Assembly: GCF_000820505.1 (NCBI RefSeq)
Contig: NZ_JWJD01000003.1
Coordinates: 124,001 to 188,000, forward strand
DNA: 64,000 bases
Source: Geoalkalibacter ferrihydriticus DSM 17813
Lineage (GTDB): Bacteria > Desulfobacterota > Desulfuromonadia > Desulfuromonadales > Geoalkalibacteraceae
Direction of reading: 5' to 3'
The notes beneath the pieces are model-generated. The model was given only the letters and a program-made list of their open reading frames with translations, was not told the DNA's origin and ran no database searches. Positions 36,128 to 44,965 of the stretch are shown here, in pieces (the stretch's first letter is position 1; every line of letters starts with the position of its first letter). A program made the position numbers and the translations under genes.

Positions 36128-37549
36128 ATGAGTTTGTTGCGTCCCAAATCTTTTCAGGTGCTCATCGTCATCGGCTTCGGCGCTGTGCTCATGCCCTTGC
36201 TGGTCACCATGATCGCTGCCGAAATCTCCGTCAGTCGGTTGGTGGACAAGGGTACCGATGCCGTTTATCGCTCTGTTGCGGCGACTGACGGGGGCCGCAT
36301 CATGCTCGAGCGTCTGGTCGAACTGGAACGCAAGTCGCGCCAGTACCAGGTGCTGAAAGATCCGCAGATTCTTTCCGAGGTTGCTGAAAAATACGACGAA
36401 TTTTTAAGCTCTCTGGAACACCTCAAGGACCTCGCAGCGCCGCAGCAGCAGGAGGTTCTCGAACAGCTTCTGGTGGAGGCGGGCATTCTGGTGACGGCAC
36501 TTCACCGGCCTGCCGGTGTCTCGACCGATCTTGATGCTTTCGGCGATCTCAATGAGAGGGCCAAGGCGGTTTATTTCAACAGCTATGATCTGATCGTGCA
36601 GGAAGTCGAAGCCATGCAGTCTCATGCCGGTCGCACTCAGATGGTGCTGTTGTGGACGTCACTGGCGCTGATTACGCTCACTATGGCGCTGGTGATGCTT
36701 TTTGCGCAATTGCTGGCGCGTCCCGTCAAGCAGATCAACAAGGGGATCAGCCGCATGGGGGCCGGCGATTATGAGCAGGCCATCAGCGTTGGAGGGCCCC
36801 AGGATCTGCAGTTTCTTGGCGAACGTCTCAATTGGCTGCGCCTGCGGCTGGGCGAGGTCGAGCGGGAAAAAGCGAAATTTCTCGCGCATGTCAGCCATGA
36901 GCTGAAAACCCCTCTGGCCTCTATTCGAGAAGGCTCCGAATTGATGATGGAGGAAATGGCCGGACCTCTGAACCCACAACAGCGTGAAATTGTTCACATC
37001 CTGCAGAAAAACAGCCTGCAGTTGCAAAAACTCATCGAAAATCTGCTTGGTTTCAGTCGTGGGCAAGCTCTTGGAGAAAACGGTTCGGTGGTTGATGTTC
37101 TGACCCTGGTGGAGGTGGTCATGGAAGATCAACGGGCCGCGGTACTGAAAAAGGAGCTGAAAATGCGTACCAGCCTTTCTCCCCTGCACCTTCAGGGGGA
37201 TCAGGACCGGCTGCGAATTCTGGTGGACAATCTGTTGTCCAATGCCGTCAAGTTTACCCCGGTTGGCGGCGTTGTCGAGTTGAGCGTCGGCCGCGATGGG
37301 GACATGGCCCTGATTGAGGTTGGTGATTCGGGACCGGGCATCACCGCCGAGGAGGCTGAGAAGATTTTTCAGCCCTTTTATCAAGGGTGCGCTCCCTGCT
37401 TGAGCCATGTTCAGGGTACGGGTATCGGTTTGTCCATTGTCAGGGAATATGTCGCATCCCTGCGGGGAAAGGTCGCCGTAGAGCAGAGCCCCGCCGGCGG
37501 AGCTTTATTTCGCGTATGGCTGCCACTTGCAGTGGAGGACATATCATGA
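36128..37549 (+). CDS. glrK: GlrK/QseE-like sensor histidine kinase
   Basis: 473 aa, almost the length of E. coli GlrK. TM1 is at residues 10-30, a helical periplasmic region at 35-175, TM2 at about 178-200, then HAMP (LLARPVKQINKGISRMGAGDYEQ). The DHp has FLAHVSHELKTPLASIREGSEL (phospho-acceptor His) and the ATPase has DNLLSNAVKFTPVGG and GTGIGLSIVREYV. The next two genes are a small lipoprotein and a GlrR-like sigma54 activator, reproducing the enterobacterial glrK-qseG-glrR order. Stop overlaps the next ATG. Confidence 0.85.
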   Translation: MSLLRPKSFQVLIVIGFGAVLMPLLVTMIAAEISVSRLVDKGTDAVYRSVAATDGGRIMLERLVELERKSRQYQVLKDPQILSEVAEKYDEFLSSLEHLKDLAAPQQQEVLEQLLVEAGILVTALHRPAGVSTDLDAFGDLNERAKAVYFNSYDLIVQEVEAMQSHAGRTQMVLLWTSLALITLTMALVMLFAQLLARPVKQINKGISRMGAGDYEQAISVGGPQDLQFLGERLNWLRLRLGEVEREKAKFLAHVSHELKTPLASIREGSELMMEEMAGPLNPQQREIVHILQKNSLQLQKLIENLLGFSRGQALGENGSVVDVLTLVEVVMEDQRAAVLKKELKMRTSLSPLHLQGDQDRLRILVDNLLSNAVKFTPVGGVVELSVGRDGDMALIEVGDSGPGITAEEAEKIFQPFYQGCAPCLSHVQGTGIGLSIVREYVASLRGKVAVEQSPAGGALFRVWLPLAVEDIS

Positions 37550-38127
37550 AATGCGTTGTTTCCTTGTTGATTATGATGCTGGTGATGCCGGCCGGAGGCT
37601 GTACCCTGGTCCAGGACAGTCTTCCGCGCTGGAGCCAGGAGGCTGAGCCTTTGCTGGAGCCCGTTGCATCCGATGCCGAGGATCCTTCTGAGGTCATGGA
37701 CGGGCCTGTCTCTGCCAAAAGTGTCACAGCGAGCGATATCCTCATCTATCTGGCAGAATTTCAGAAATTGGACTCCGCGCCGCAGGCCGAGGAGTATCTA
37801 AGCCTGACCCGGCTTTACGAAGCCCATCCGGGGGAACGGGAGCGTTTTCAACTGGCGACGGTCCTGCTGATTCCCGGCAAGGGTTTCAGTAATGCTCACA
37901 AGGGGCGTGAATTGTTGCAGGGCTATCTGACGGAATCTCAAAAGAGTGAGGACCTTCAAGCACTGGCGAAACTGTTGGTGGCGCAAGTCGCCGAGCGGGA
38001 AAAAGTCGAAACACTTCTGGCTCGGGAGAAGGAGACCGCCGCGACCTTGGCACGCCAGTTGAATGAACTGCGCAACATTGAAACCATTATGCGACAGCGG
38101 GAGGTCAACGGCCGTCCCGGCCTGTGA
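37546..38127 (+). CDS. qseG: QseG-like lipoprotein linked to the GlrK/GlrR pair
   Basis: 193 aa with a lipoprotein signal (VMPAGGC, cleavage before Cys19). The rest is helical, with a C-terminal coiled-coil (KVETLLAREKETAATLARQLNELRNIE shown here only as the region about 160-190). It overlaps the kinase stop by 4 nt and lies 11 nt before the response regulator. In enterobacteria QseG is an outer-membrane lipoprotein that modulates the kinase. Sequence identity to QseG is not obvious by eye, so the name rests on gene order, size and lipobox. Confidence 0.65.
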   Translation: MKCVVSLLIMMLVMPAGGCTLVQDSLPRWSQEAEPLLEPVASDAEDPSEVMDGPVSAKSVTASDILIYLAEFQKLDSAPQAEEYLSLTRLYEAHPGERERFQLATVLLIPGKGFSNAHKGRELLQGYLTESQKSEDLQALAKLLVAQVAEREKVETLLAREKETAATLARQLNELRNIETIMRQREVNGRPGL

Positions 38128-38138
38128 TATGAGTCATT

Positions 38139-39482
38139 ATGAATTTGAGTAAAAAACGTATTTTGCTGGTTGACGACGATGAAGATCTTCTCCGGCTGCT
38201 TTCCATGCGGCTTACCGGCAATGGCTATGAGGTCAGTCTGGCCCAGAGCGGCGAAGAAGCTCTGGGCTTGCTGCCGGTTATTCGACCTCAATTGGTGATT
38301 ACCGATCTGCGTATGGAGGGGATGGACGGAATGGGGCTTTTCGATGCCATCCGCAAGGCACACTCGTCTCTGCCAGTCATTATTCTCACCGCCCATGGGT
38401 CGATCCCCGACGCGGTTGCCGCCACCAAGCGCGGCGTTTTTACTTTTCTCACCAAGCCTTTGAACAGCCGCGAACTGCTGCGCGAAGTTGACAAGGCGCT
38501 GAGCCTCTCACCCGGAGGTGTCGGTGGGGAACTTGGCCAGGAATGGCGGCGCGAAATAATTACTCAGAGCCCTCTCATGGAAGATCTGCTGAGCAAGGCT
38601 CATCTTGCCGCGGCCAGTGGTTCGAGTGTGCTGATCCTGGGGGAAAGCGGCACGGGCAAGGAACTTCTCGCGCGGGCAATTCATCAGGCCAGTGCGCGTG
38701 CGTCCAAACCCTTTGTCGCTGTGAACTGCGGTGCGATTCCCGACAGCCTTCTTGAGTCGGAACTCTTCGGTCACACCAAGGGCGCTTTTACCGGGGCTGA
38801 TCGCAACTACTCGGGATTGTTCCGCTCCGCTGATGGCGGCACCCTGTTTCTTGATGAAATCGGCGACATGCCCCTTTCCCTGCAAGTCAAACTGCTGCGG
38901 GTGTTGCAGGAAAAGCAGGTGCGCTCCATTGGTTCGGCCATCGCAACCAATATCAACGTGCGGATTATTTCCGCGACTCACCGGGTGCTGGAGGACGAAA
39001 TTCAGGAGGGAAACTTTCGTGAAGACCTTTATTATCGACTGAATGTGGTTTCCCTGGAGCTGCCGACACTGGCCGAGCGGCGTGAAGATATCCCCCTTTT
39101 GGCCAATCATTTTCTGCAAAAATTCACGAGTGAAACAGGTAAAACCGTCGGTAGTTTTTCTTCCGAAGCCCTCGATGTACTGATCAGCGCCAGTTGGCCC
39201 GGGAACATCCGCCAGTTGGGAAACGTGGTCGAACAGGCCGTAGCTTTATCCACCAGCCATGTCATTTCCTCCGATCTGATCAACAACGCCATTCGCGAGA
39301 CACCAGAAGACATCCCTTCCTTTGCCGATGCCCGGCGCCAGTTTGAGCAGGAATACCTTGTACAGTTGCTCAAGATTACCAATGGCAATGTCAGTCATGC
39401 CGCGCGCCTCGCCAAGCGTAACCGCACTGAGTTCTACAAATTACTCAGCCGTCATCATATAGTGCCGACACTTTTTAAATAA
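38139..39482 (+). CDS. glrR: GlrR/QseF-like sigma54-dependent response regulator
   Basis: 447 aa. A receiver domain (phospho-acceptor Asp56 in VITDLRM, and HGSIPDAVAATKRGVF) precedes an AAA+ domain with Walker A GESGTGKE (about 168-175), the sigma54-contact GAFTGA (about 215-220) and FREDLYYRLNVVSL. The C-terminal Fis-type helix-turn-helix ends AARLAKRNRTEFYKLLSRH. These stretches closely follow my memory of E. coli GlrR, including the HTH. It should activate sigma54 promoters; one lies just downstream at 39752. Confidence 0.88.
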   Translation: MNLSKKRILLVDDDEDLLRLLSMRLTGNGYEVSLAQSGEEALGLLPVIRPQLVITDLRMEGMDGMGLFDAIRKAHSSLPVIILTAHGSIPDAVAATKRGVFTFLTKPLNSRELLREVDKALSLSPGGVGGELGQEWRREIITQSPLMEDLLSKAHLAAASGSSVLILGESGTGKELLARAIHQASARASKPFVAVNCGAIPDSLLESELFGHTKGAFTGADRNYSGLFRSADGGTLFLDEIGDMPLSLQVKLLRVLQEKQVRSIGSAIATNINVRIISATHRVLEDEIQEGNFREDLYYRLNVVSLELPTLAERREDIPLLANHFLQKFTSETGKTVGSFSSEALDVLISASWPGNIRQLGNVVEQAVALSTSHVISSDLINNAIRETPEDIPSFADARRQFEQEYLVQLLKITNGNVSHAARLAKRNRTEFYKLLSRHHIVPTLFK

Positions 39483-39650
39483 TGTCGCTTTTCGACAACA
39501 GCTGCGATGGCGTTGACCCTCTGCGCAATGGGCTTGCTCTCAAGCCTGGGTGGTAAGATAAAATGACTGTGATAATAGATGGTTCCGAGAAATGGTCGAG
39601 AGATTTTTGTTTTTACTTGTTAGGGCAAGGAGCTTATGTGGATAAACAGG

Positions 39651-39668
39651 TGTAGCTTTCTGGCGACA
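39651..39668 (+). promoter_or_regulatory. Candidate GlrR upstream activating site
   Basis: TGTA-N10-GACA differs by one base from TGTC-N10-GACA, the site recalled for enterobacterial GlrR at glmY. It is 83 bp upstream of the -24 element, a usual enhancer distance. Confidence 0.4.
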
Positions 39669-39751
39669 GCGGATCGGTGCTAAACACCTTTTGAACAGGC
39701 GTCTTTTTTTGCATTCTGCGTAACCTGTTGAAAAATAGTTGGTTTCTTGGT

Positions 39752-39767
39752 TGGCATTTAGATTGCA
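39752..39767 (+). promoter_or_regulatory. Sigma54 (-24/-12) promoter
   Basis: TGGCATTTAGATTGCA matches the TGGCAYR-N4-TTGCW consensus, with GG and GC exactly 10 nt apart. Predicted start of transcription is about 39778. No ORF begins before the terminator at 39879, so a noncoding transcript is expected. Confidence 0.7.
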
Positions 39768-39777
39768 ATCACATTAG

Positions 39778-39906
39778 CCAGTTACGAAATTTCGGTTGCC
39801 ACCTTGCCGGCAGGCTTAACGTCTCGCACTCGCAGGTCCCACAAAACATAAAGCAGTTGCATTTCCGTCCGGCGGGTTCTGCCCTACCGCTGGGCGGTTT
39901 TTTTTT
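39778..39906 (+). ncRNA. Predicted sigma54/GlrR-controlled small RNA, about 130 nt
   Basis: The boundaries come from the sigma54 promoter and the intrinsic terminator. The interval has no credible ORF and the downstream gene has its own promoter after the terminator, so this is not a leader. In enterobacteria GlrR activates sigma54-driven glmY; this RNA shows no recognisable GlmY sequence, only similar wiring. Confidence 0.5.
39879..39906 (+). terminator. Rho-independent terminator of the predicted small RNA
   Basis: Six-pair stem CTGCCC / GGGCGG, 7-nt loop and nine T. Confidence 0.8.
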
Positions 39907-39920
39907 GGTTGTGCGCCATT

Positions 39921-39941
39921 ATGTTCACAAAACATGAACAT
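39921..39941. promoter_or_regulatory. Perfect palindrome, possible operator for the rhodanese-ferritin gene
   Basis: ATGTTCA, a 7-nt spacer and TGAACAT form a perfect 7+7 inverted repeat 28 bp upstream of the -35 element. The binding protein is unknown. Confidence 0.5.
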
Positions 39942-39968
39942 TGGTTGGAGTGTTCTGTCTCTTCTCGT

Positions 39969-39997
39969 TTGACAGGCAAGAGGGAAATTTACATACT
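39969..39997 (+). promoter_or_regulatory. Sigma70 promoter for the rhodanese-ferritin gene
   Basis: TTGACA, a 17-nt spacer and CATACT, about 60 nt upstream of the ATG. Confidence 0.55.
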
Positions 39998-40056
39998 GGA
40001 CGCAGATTGGGGTCAATCCAGGGGTTGGTGTCACGCGAATTTTTTCAGGGAAGTCC

Positions 40057-40905
40057 ATGGGTGTCGTTGATATGTTCAGGCCTCTGTCCCTGTTGTCTGC
40101 ACGGGAATTGCGTGGTTGGTTGCTGGACCAGCATCCGGATGACTATCTGTTGCTCGATGTGCGTCAAAAGCAGGAGTATAGCAGGGGACACCTGCCAGGG
40201 GCGATTTCCATGCCCCTGTGGGAACTTCCGGAGCGCCTTCGCGAACTCGATTTAAATCTGCCTCTTATCCTCTATTGCAGTTTTGGTTTACGCAGTCGCG
40301 CAGCAGCCGTCCTGTTGCACGGCGCAGGTTGTCGTGACGTCGCAATTCTCGAGGGAGGCTTTGCCGCCTGGCAGGGAGAGGTCGCCACCGGGCTTGACAG
40401 CCAGGTGCTGGGCGTTCTTGACACCTCATCCAATGAACGGTTTATTGCCGCTGCCTGGCTGCTGGAAGAGGGAACCGAGCAGTTTTATCTCAGGATTGGC
40501 GCCATTTGTGAACATATGGCCGTGGCTTTCCTTTTCGGTGAACTGGCCAAAGCCGAGGTTCAGCATAAAAAAACACTGTCCGGATTATATGAAGTTTTCT
40601 CCGGAAAACAAGCTGGAGAACATTTTGCCCTTGAACTTTTGCCACGCACGGAAGGAGAGGTCTTTATTGAGGGCGGCGTCCCCCTGCGCGAAGTGTGCCG
40701 CTGGGCCGAAGGCAGAAGTGCGCGGGAGCTGTTGGATCTGGCCATCGCACTTGAAACCAATGCCTATGACCGCTACCTCACTCTAAAACGGCGTCTGTCT
40801 GATGAAAACCTTCAGCGTATCGTCGAGGTTCTGGCGGGCGACGAACGACGACACTTGAAAAGACTGCTGGCTGCCTACGACGAAATGATTGAATCCGGCA
40901 TCTGA
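40057..40905 (+). CDS. Rhodanese domain fused to ferritin-like (rubrerythrin-type) domain
   Basis: 282 aa from ATG 40057 (AGGGA ahead). The rhodanese domain (about 12-115) has LLLDVRQKQEYSRGHLPGAI and the active-site loop YCSFGLRSR with catalytic Cys. A ferritin-like four-helix region follows (about 130-282): AAWLLEEGTEQFYLRIG, ELAKAEVQHKK, ALETNAYDRYL and AGDERRHLKRLL supply Glu and E-x2-H-type diiron ligands. It may link sulfane sulfur handling to peroxide or iron chemistry. Monocistronic, with its own promoter, a palindromic operator and terminator. Confidence 0.9.
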   Translation: MGVVDMFRPLSLLSARELRGWLLDQHPDDYLLLDVRQKQEYSRGHLPGAISMPLWELPERLRELDLNLPLILYCSFGLRSRAAAVLLHGAGCRDVAILEGGFAAWQGEVATGLDSQVLGVLDTSSNERFIAAAWLLEEGTEQFYLRIGAICEHMAVAFLFGELAKAEVQHKKTLSGLYEVFSGKQAGEHFALELLPRTEGEVFIEGGVPLREVCRWAEGRSARELLDLAIALETNAYDRYLTLKRRLSDENLQRIVEVLAGDERRHLKRLLAAYDEMIESGI

Positions 40906-40926
40906 TGTGGGGCGGATCTGAATTGC

Positions 40927-40968
40927 AAAAAGAAACGGGGTGGTCTTCAGACCACCCCGTTTCTTTTT
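40927..40968. terminator. Bidirectional terminator between rhodanese-ferritin and frdB
   Basis: A perfect 19-bp stem (core ACGGGGTGGTC) with TTCA loop has A-tract and T-tract flanks, so it works on both strands for these convergent genes. Confidence 0.92.
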
Positions 40969-40986
40969 TGTGCCTTATCGTGGGCC

Positions 40987-41766
40987 TCAATCTGCCTGAG
41001 GCATAGCCTTAATCAATTCGCGGTTCATGCGCGCGATAAAGGAGACGCTGATTCCTTTCGGGCAGGCTGCTTCGCACTCATAATGGTTGGTGCAGTTGCC
41101 GAAACCTTCCTTGTCCATTTGCTCGACCATGGCTTTAACACGGCGCGCGGCTTCAGGCTTGCCCTGCGGAAGCAGCGCAAGCTGCGAAACCTTCGCCGAG
41201 GTGAAAAGCATCGCGGACGCATTGGGGCAGGCTGCGACGCAGGCTCCACAACCGATGCAGGCCGCGGCATCCATGGCGGCTTCGGCGTCGGGTTGGGGAA
41301 TCAGAATCGAGTTGGAGTCGGGAACCCCCCCATTGTGGCTTTCCGTAGAGGTGGGACAACCGCCGGTATGGCAACTCACATACCCATAGGCCTGCATGAT
41401 GCGCTCAAAGGCGGTCCGGTCGACAACCAGGTCCTTGATTATGGGAAAAGCCTTGGAACGCCAGGGCTCGATGTAGATGGCATCTCCGTCCTTGAAGGTG
41501 CGCATGTGCAACTGGCAGACAGTGATTTCTTCCTCCGGCCCGTGAGGAACGCCGTTAATGACCTGAGAACACATCCCGCAGATGCCTTCCCTGCAGTCAT
41601 GATCGAAGGCAATAGGCTCCTTGCCTTTGCGGATCAATTCCTCGTTGACTTCATCAAGCATTTCAAGAAATGACGAATCGGGACTGACGTCCTTGGCTTC
41701 GTATTTCTCAAGCTTGCCCTTTTCGCCGGGCCCTTTCTGGCGCCAAACGTAGAGTGTCAGATTCAT
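40987..41766 (-). CDS. frdB: Succinate dehydrogenase/fumarate reductase iron-sulfur subunit
   Basis: 259 aa. The plant-type [2Fe-2S] site is [19 protein letters not shown], then [12 protein letters not shown] and [14 protein letters not shown] for [4Fe-4S] and [3Fe-4S] clusters. It passes electrons between the FrdA flavin and the membrane cytochrome b. Its start overlaps the frdA stop by one base (TAATG). In Geobacter the same enzyme is bifunctional for succinate oxidation and fumarate reduction. Confidence 0.96.
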   Translation of the reverse strand: MNLTLYVWRQKGPGEKGKLEKYEAKDVSPDSSFLEMLDEVNEELIRKGKEPIAFDHDCREGICGMCSQVINGVPHGPEEEITVCQLHMRTFKDGDAIYIEPWRSKAFPIIKDLVVDRTAFERIMQAYGYVSCHTGGCPTSTESHNGGVPDSNSILIPQPDAEAAMDAAACIGCGACVAACPNASAMLFTSAKVSQLALLPQGKPEAARRVKAMVEQMDKEGFGNCTNHYECEAACPKGISVSFIARMNRELIKAMPQAD

Positions 41767-43682
41767 TATTTGTAACTCCTCACGGCAAGTTTAACGTTTT
41801 CGAACTTCAGGGGCTCTTTGTGCAACTCGGGTTCCTTATCGACCCCCTTGAATTCCCAGGCACCCACGTAGGCGAAATTCTCGTCATCGCGCATGGCCTC
41901 GCCGTCCTCAGTCTGGTGCTCGACGCGGAAATGGCCGCCGCAGGATTCCTCGCGATGCAGGGCATCTTTGACGAAGAGTTCGCCAAATTCGAGAAAGTCG
42001 GCGAGACGCCAGGCATTTTCCAACTGCTGGTTGAATTCAGCGCCGGAGCCCGTGACCTTGAGGTTGTTCCAGAATTCGTCGCGAATTTGAGGGATTTCTT
42101 TCAGCGCGGTGTTAAGACTCTCTTTGCTACGCGCCATGCCTGCGTTGTCCCACATGCACTTGCCGAGCTGGCGATGCAGTTCCGCGGGTGACTTCTTGCC
42201 GTTGATGGAAATTAGTTTTTTGAGCTGCCCATCGACATCTTCCCGGGATTTCTTGAACTCGGGATGATCGTCCTTGACCTGACCCGGCTTAACCCCTGCG
42301 AGGTAATTGGCGATGGTGTTGGGAATGACAAAGTAACCATCAGCCAGACCTTGCATGAGCGCCGAGGCGCCGAGGCGGTTGGCACCATGCACGGAAAAGT
42401 TGGCCTCGCCCAGGACAAACAGCCCGGGCACGTTGCTCATGCAGTTGTAATCGACCCACAGGCCACCCATGGAATAATGGGGGGCGGGGTAAATACGCAT
42501 GGGCACTTTGTAGCCGTTTTCAGCCGTGATTTTTTCATACATCTGAAACAGGTTGCCGTAGCGTCCGCGAATCGTGTCTTCGCCGAGGCGCTTGATGGAA
42601 TCGGCAAAGTCGAGATATACACCGCGGCCGCCGGGGCCGACACCGCGTTCGTCGTCGCACTGCTCCTTGGCAGCACGCGAGGCGATGTCACGCGGTGCCA
42701 GGTTGCCGAAGGAGGGATACTTGCGTTCCAGATAGTAGTCGCGCTCCTCTTCGGGAATCTGCGACACGGGTTTGCTGACATCTTCCTTTTTCTTGGGGAC
42801 CCAGCAGCGACCGTCGTTACGCAGGGATTCGGACATCAGAGTCAGTTTGGACTGATGCTCGCCGGTCTGCGGGATGCAGGTGGGGTGAATCTGCGTATAG
42901 CACGGGTTGGCGAAGAAAGCGCCTTTTTTGGCTGCCTTCCATTGGGCGGTGACGCTGCAGCCCATGGCATTGGTGGAGAGGTAAAACACGTTGACATAAC
43001 CGCCGGTGGCGAGAATGACCGCATCACCCCAGTAGGATTCGACCTCGCCGGTGACCAGGTTGCGGCAGGTGATGCCTTTGGCGACACCATCGACCACCAC
43101 CACGTCAAGCATTTCGCGACGGGCGAACATTTTGACCGATCCGGCGCGGATCTGACGGCACAGGGCCGAGTAAGCTCCGAGCAGCAGCTGCTGGCCGGTC
43201 TGACCGCGGGCGTAGAAAGTACGGGAAACCTGGGCGCCACCGAAGGAGCGGTTGTCGAGGTAGCCGGCATAGTCGCGGGCGAAGGGCACGCCCTGGGCAA
43301 CGCATTGGTCAATGATGTTGTTGCTGACCTGGGCCAGGCGCCAGACGTCGGCTTCGCGGGCACGGAAGTCGCCGCCCTTGACGGTGTCATAGAACAGGCG
43401 ATAAATGCTGTCGCCGTCGTTGGGGTAGTTTTTAGCGGCATTGATGCCGCCCTGCGCAGCGATGGAGTGAGCGCGGCGCGGACTGTCCTGGTAGCAGAAG
43501 GCCTCGACGTTGTAGCCGAGTTCGCCGAGGGATGCGGCGGCCGCACCACCGGCCAGGCCGGTTCCGACCACCAGAACTTTGAATTTGCGCTTGTTGGCGG
43601 GATTGATCAGCTTCATATCGAAGCGATGCTTGTCCCAAGTCTTTTCAATGGGTCCGGTAGGACATTTGCCGTCGAGTATCAC
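41766..43682 (-). CDS. frdA: Succinate dehydrogenase/fumarate reductase flavoprotein subunit
   Basis: 638 aa from GTG 43682, chosen because GGGGG lies 7 nt ahead and the product then begins (M)[13 protein letters not shown] as in Geobacter FrdA. The FAD-binding [20 protein letters not shown] region, [14 protein letters not shown] (His for covalent FAD) and active-site [11 protein letters not shown] and ANRLGASAL are present. It interconverts succinate and fumarate on the cytoplasmic face. Eleven bases separate it from frdC. Confidence 0.96.
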   Translation of the reverse strand: MILDGKCPTGPIEKTWDKHRFDMKLINPANKRKFKVLVVGTGLAGGAAAASLGELGYNVEAFCYQDSPRRAHSIAAQGGINAAKNYPNDGDSIYRLFYDTVKGGDFRAREADVWRLAQVSNNIIDQCVAQGVPFARDYAGYLDNRSFGGAQVSRTFYARGQTGQQLLLGAYSALCRQIRAGSVKMFARREMLDVVVVDGVAKGITCRNLVTGEVESYWGDAVILATGGYVNVFYLSTNAMGCSVTAQWKAAKKGAFFANPCYTQIHPTCIPQTGEHQSKLTLMSESLRNDGRCWVPKKKEDVSKPVSQIPEEERDYYLERKYPSFGNLAPRDIASRAAKEQCDDERGVGPGGRGVYLDFADSIKRLGEDTIRGRYGNLFQMYEKITAENGYKVPMRIYPAPHYSMGGLWVDYNCMSNVPGLFVLGEANFSVHGANRLGASALMQGLADGYFVIPNTIANYLAGVKPGQVKDDHPEFKKSREDVDGQLKKLISINGKKSPAELHRQLGKCMWDNAGMARSKESLNTALKEIPQIRDEFWNNLKVTGSGAEFNQQLENAWRLADFLEFGELFVKDALHREESCGGHFRVEHQTEDGEAMRDDENFAYVGAWEFKGVDKEPELHKEPLKFENVKLAVRSYK

Positions 43683-43693
43683 GATAGTTCCCC

Positions 43694-44365
43694 CTAGAGT
43701 TTGATCATGCCTACGAAAATGGAAATGGGAATGGCGATGTAGCCTACCAACAGGACGATCGCAATCCATTTGCCGGCAGTCTGAATGGTCGGCAGAGTGC
43801 GTGCATTGTTCAGGCCTGTGGACTGGAACATGCTGCCGATGCCGTGACTCAGATGCAGCAGCAAAAACACCATGGCGATGACGTAGGTCAGGGTGATAAA
43901 GAATTTCTGAAAGCTGAGGACCACCATGGCATAGACATCAAGGCGGCCGGCAGCATCAACGAAGTGAGAAATCTCGGGGTTCGTGACGCGCACGGTGAAA
44001 TGCAGCAGGTGGTAAATGGTGAAAAGCAGAAGCACTAGACCGCTGTAAATCATGATCTGCGCAGCATAGCTGGTGCGAAGGTTCTCCTTCTGTGCGTACC
44101 CGACGGGACGCGCCAGCTTGTTCTCAAGCGTCAGCTTGAGGCCCAGCCAGATGTGCAGCAGGAAAACTCCCAGCATCACCAGCCGGAAGATCCACACAAT
44201 CGGCCCCATGCTGTGGAGTGTGGCCGCATAGGCATTAATGCCGTCGGGCCCCGCGAAAATCGATGTGTTGCCGATGAGGTGGACGATGACGAACAGGACT
44301 AGAATCAGCCCCGTTGCCGCCATGGCGATCTTCTTACCCACCGAGGATCCAAATAACATTTGCAT
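43694..44365 (-). CDS. frdC: Succinate dehydrogenase/fumarate reductase cytochrome b subunit
   Basis: 223 aa from ATG 44365 (AGGGG 9 nt ahead; two earlier ATGs overlap that site). Five membrane helices are predicted, with His in [25 protein letters not shown] and [14 protein letters not shown] as likely haem b ligands of the dihaem type. It links FrdAB to menaquinone. First gene of frdCAB. Confidence 0.94.
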   Translation of the reverse strand: MQMLFGSSVGKKIAMAATGLILVLFVIVHLIGNTSIFAGPDGINAYAATLHSMGPIVWIFRLVMLGVFLLHIWLGLKLTLENKLARPVGYAQKENLRTSYAAQIMIYSGLVLLLFTIYHLLHFTVRVTNPEISHFVDAAGRLDVYAMVVLSFQKFFITLTYVIAMVFLLLHLSHGIGSMFQSTGLNNARTLPTIQTAGKWIAIVLLVGYIAIPISIFVGMIKL

Positions 44366-44666
44366 ACCCATCATCCCCTGAAAAAGTTGACTTGCCTCTG
44401 CCTCTCCGACGCTTGTTCAGAGGGCACTCTCTCCGATAATAATCCTAATGTCGCCGGAACAGACCGGCGCCGAAAATCCATGAAATAGCGGCGGTGCCCG
44501 CCATGATGCGGGTGACCGGAAGTTGACCTGGAGTGCTTTTGCGTCCATGTCCATCAGGAAATGCCCGTGGCGAGCAGGGGGACCTGCAAAAAGCCATGTT
44601 TCATGACCGTTTTGCTCCCATTTTCCTTAGGGATTACGAGCCGTTAACGCCTCTTCAGAAGTAGAC

Positions 44667-44674
44667 TGTATACA
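44667..44674. promoter_or_regulatory. TGTATACA palindrome at the frdCAB start site
   Basis: A perfect 8-bp palindrome at about +5 to +12 from the predicted frd start, a position where a repressor would block transcription. Regulator unknown. Confidence 0.4.
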
Positions 44675-44685
44675 CAATCCATCCT

Positions 44686-44714
44686 TTTCTAGCAGCCCAT
44701 GACAAAAATGTCAA
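44686..44714 (-). promoter_or_regulatory. Candidate sigma70 promoter of frdCAB
   Basis: On the minus strand TTGACA (44714-44709), a 17-nt spacer and TAGAAA (44691-44686). Confidence 0.5.
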
Positions 44715-44965
44715 TTTTTACTTTGATCCTTCGCGGGGCGCAGTGGAAAAAATTGTCCAACCACGGACAGGAAGGGTTTCTGCTAAGGTCGATGGATGAG
44801 CGTAGATGGGTTTTCTGTTTTTTCGCGCGGTGGGTGTGGATAAAAGAAAACAAATTCCCCTCATCTCTTATTTCTGCAAGAATGACAGATGGATCGTAGC
44901 CTGGATCAATGAGTTTCGAGCTGATTCAGGCATGCGCCGGAAATCGTGTGCAAGAGGAGGTATCA

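Larger units (their letters stand above)
39483..40056. other. 574-bp regulatory intergenic region
   Basis: No protein gene is supported. It holds, in order: a TGTCG/CGACA inverted repeat right after glrR (39483-39497), a GlrR-site-like TGTA-N10-GACA (39651-39668), a sigma54 promoter, a terminator, a 7+7 palindrome (39921-39941) and a sigma70 promoter for the rhodanese-ferritin gene. Confidence 0.6.
44366..44965. other. 600-bp intergenic region with the frdCAB promoter and long leader
   Basis: No convincing gene. On the minus strand it has a promoter, a TGTATACA palindrome and a roughly 310-nt leader before frdC; on the plus strand it leads to a small lipoprotein gene. Short minus-strand ORFs exist but look random. 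A CCCGC/GCGGG hairpin lies in the leader near 44498-44513. Confidence 0.5.

Noticed and set aside
39483..39497. TGTCG/CGACA inverted repeat after glrR as a GlrR site
   Set aside because: The spacing between TGTC and GACA is 7, not 10, so it does not fit the known site; it may be a simple hairpin.
42264..43697. Long antisense ORF (477 codons) opposite frdA
   Set aside because: It mirrors the third-codon GC bias of frdA, has no ribosome site and no recognisable motifs; typical of high-GC genomes. Similar antisense ORFs at 3998-4942, 8923-9951 and 26447-27619 were dropped for the same reason.
44366..44620. Short minus-strand ORFs in the frd leader, including one starting MKHGFLQV and one ending AGLFRRH
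   Set aside because: They are short, in different frames and lack conserved features; they could be relics but nothing supports translation.
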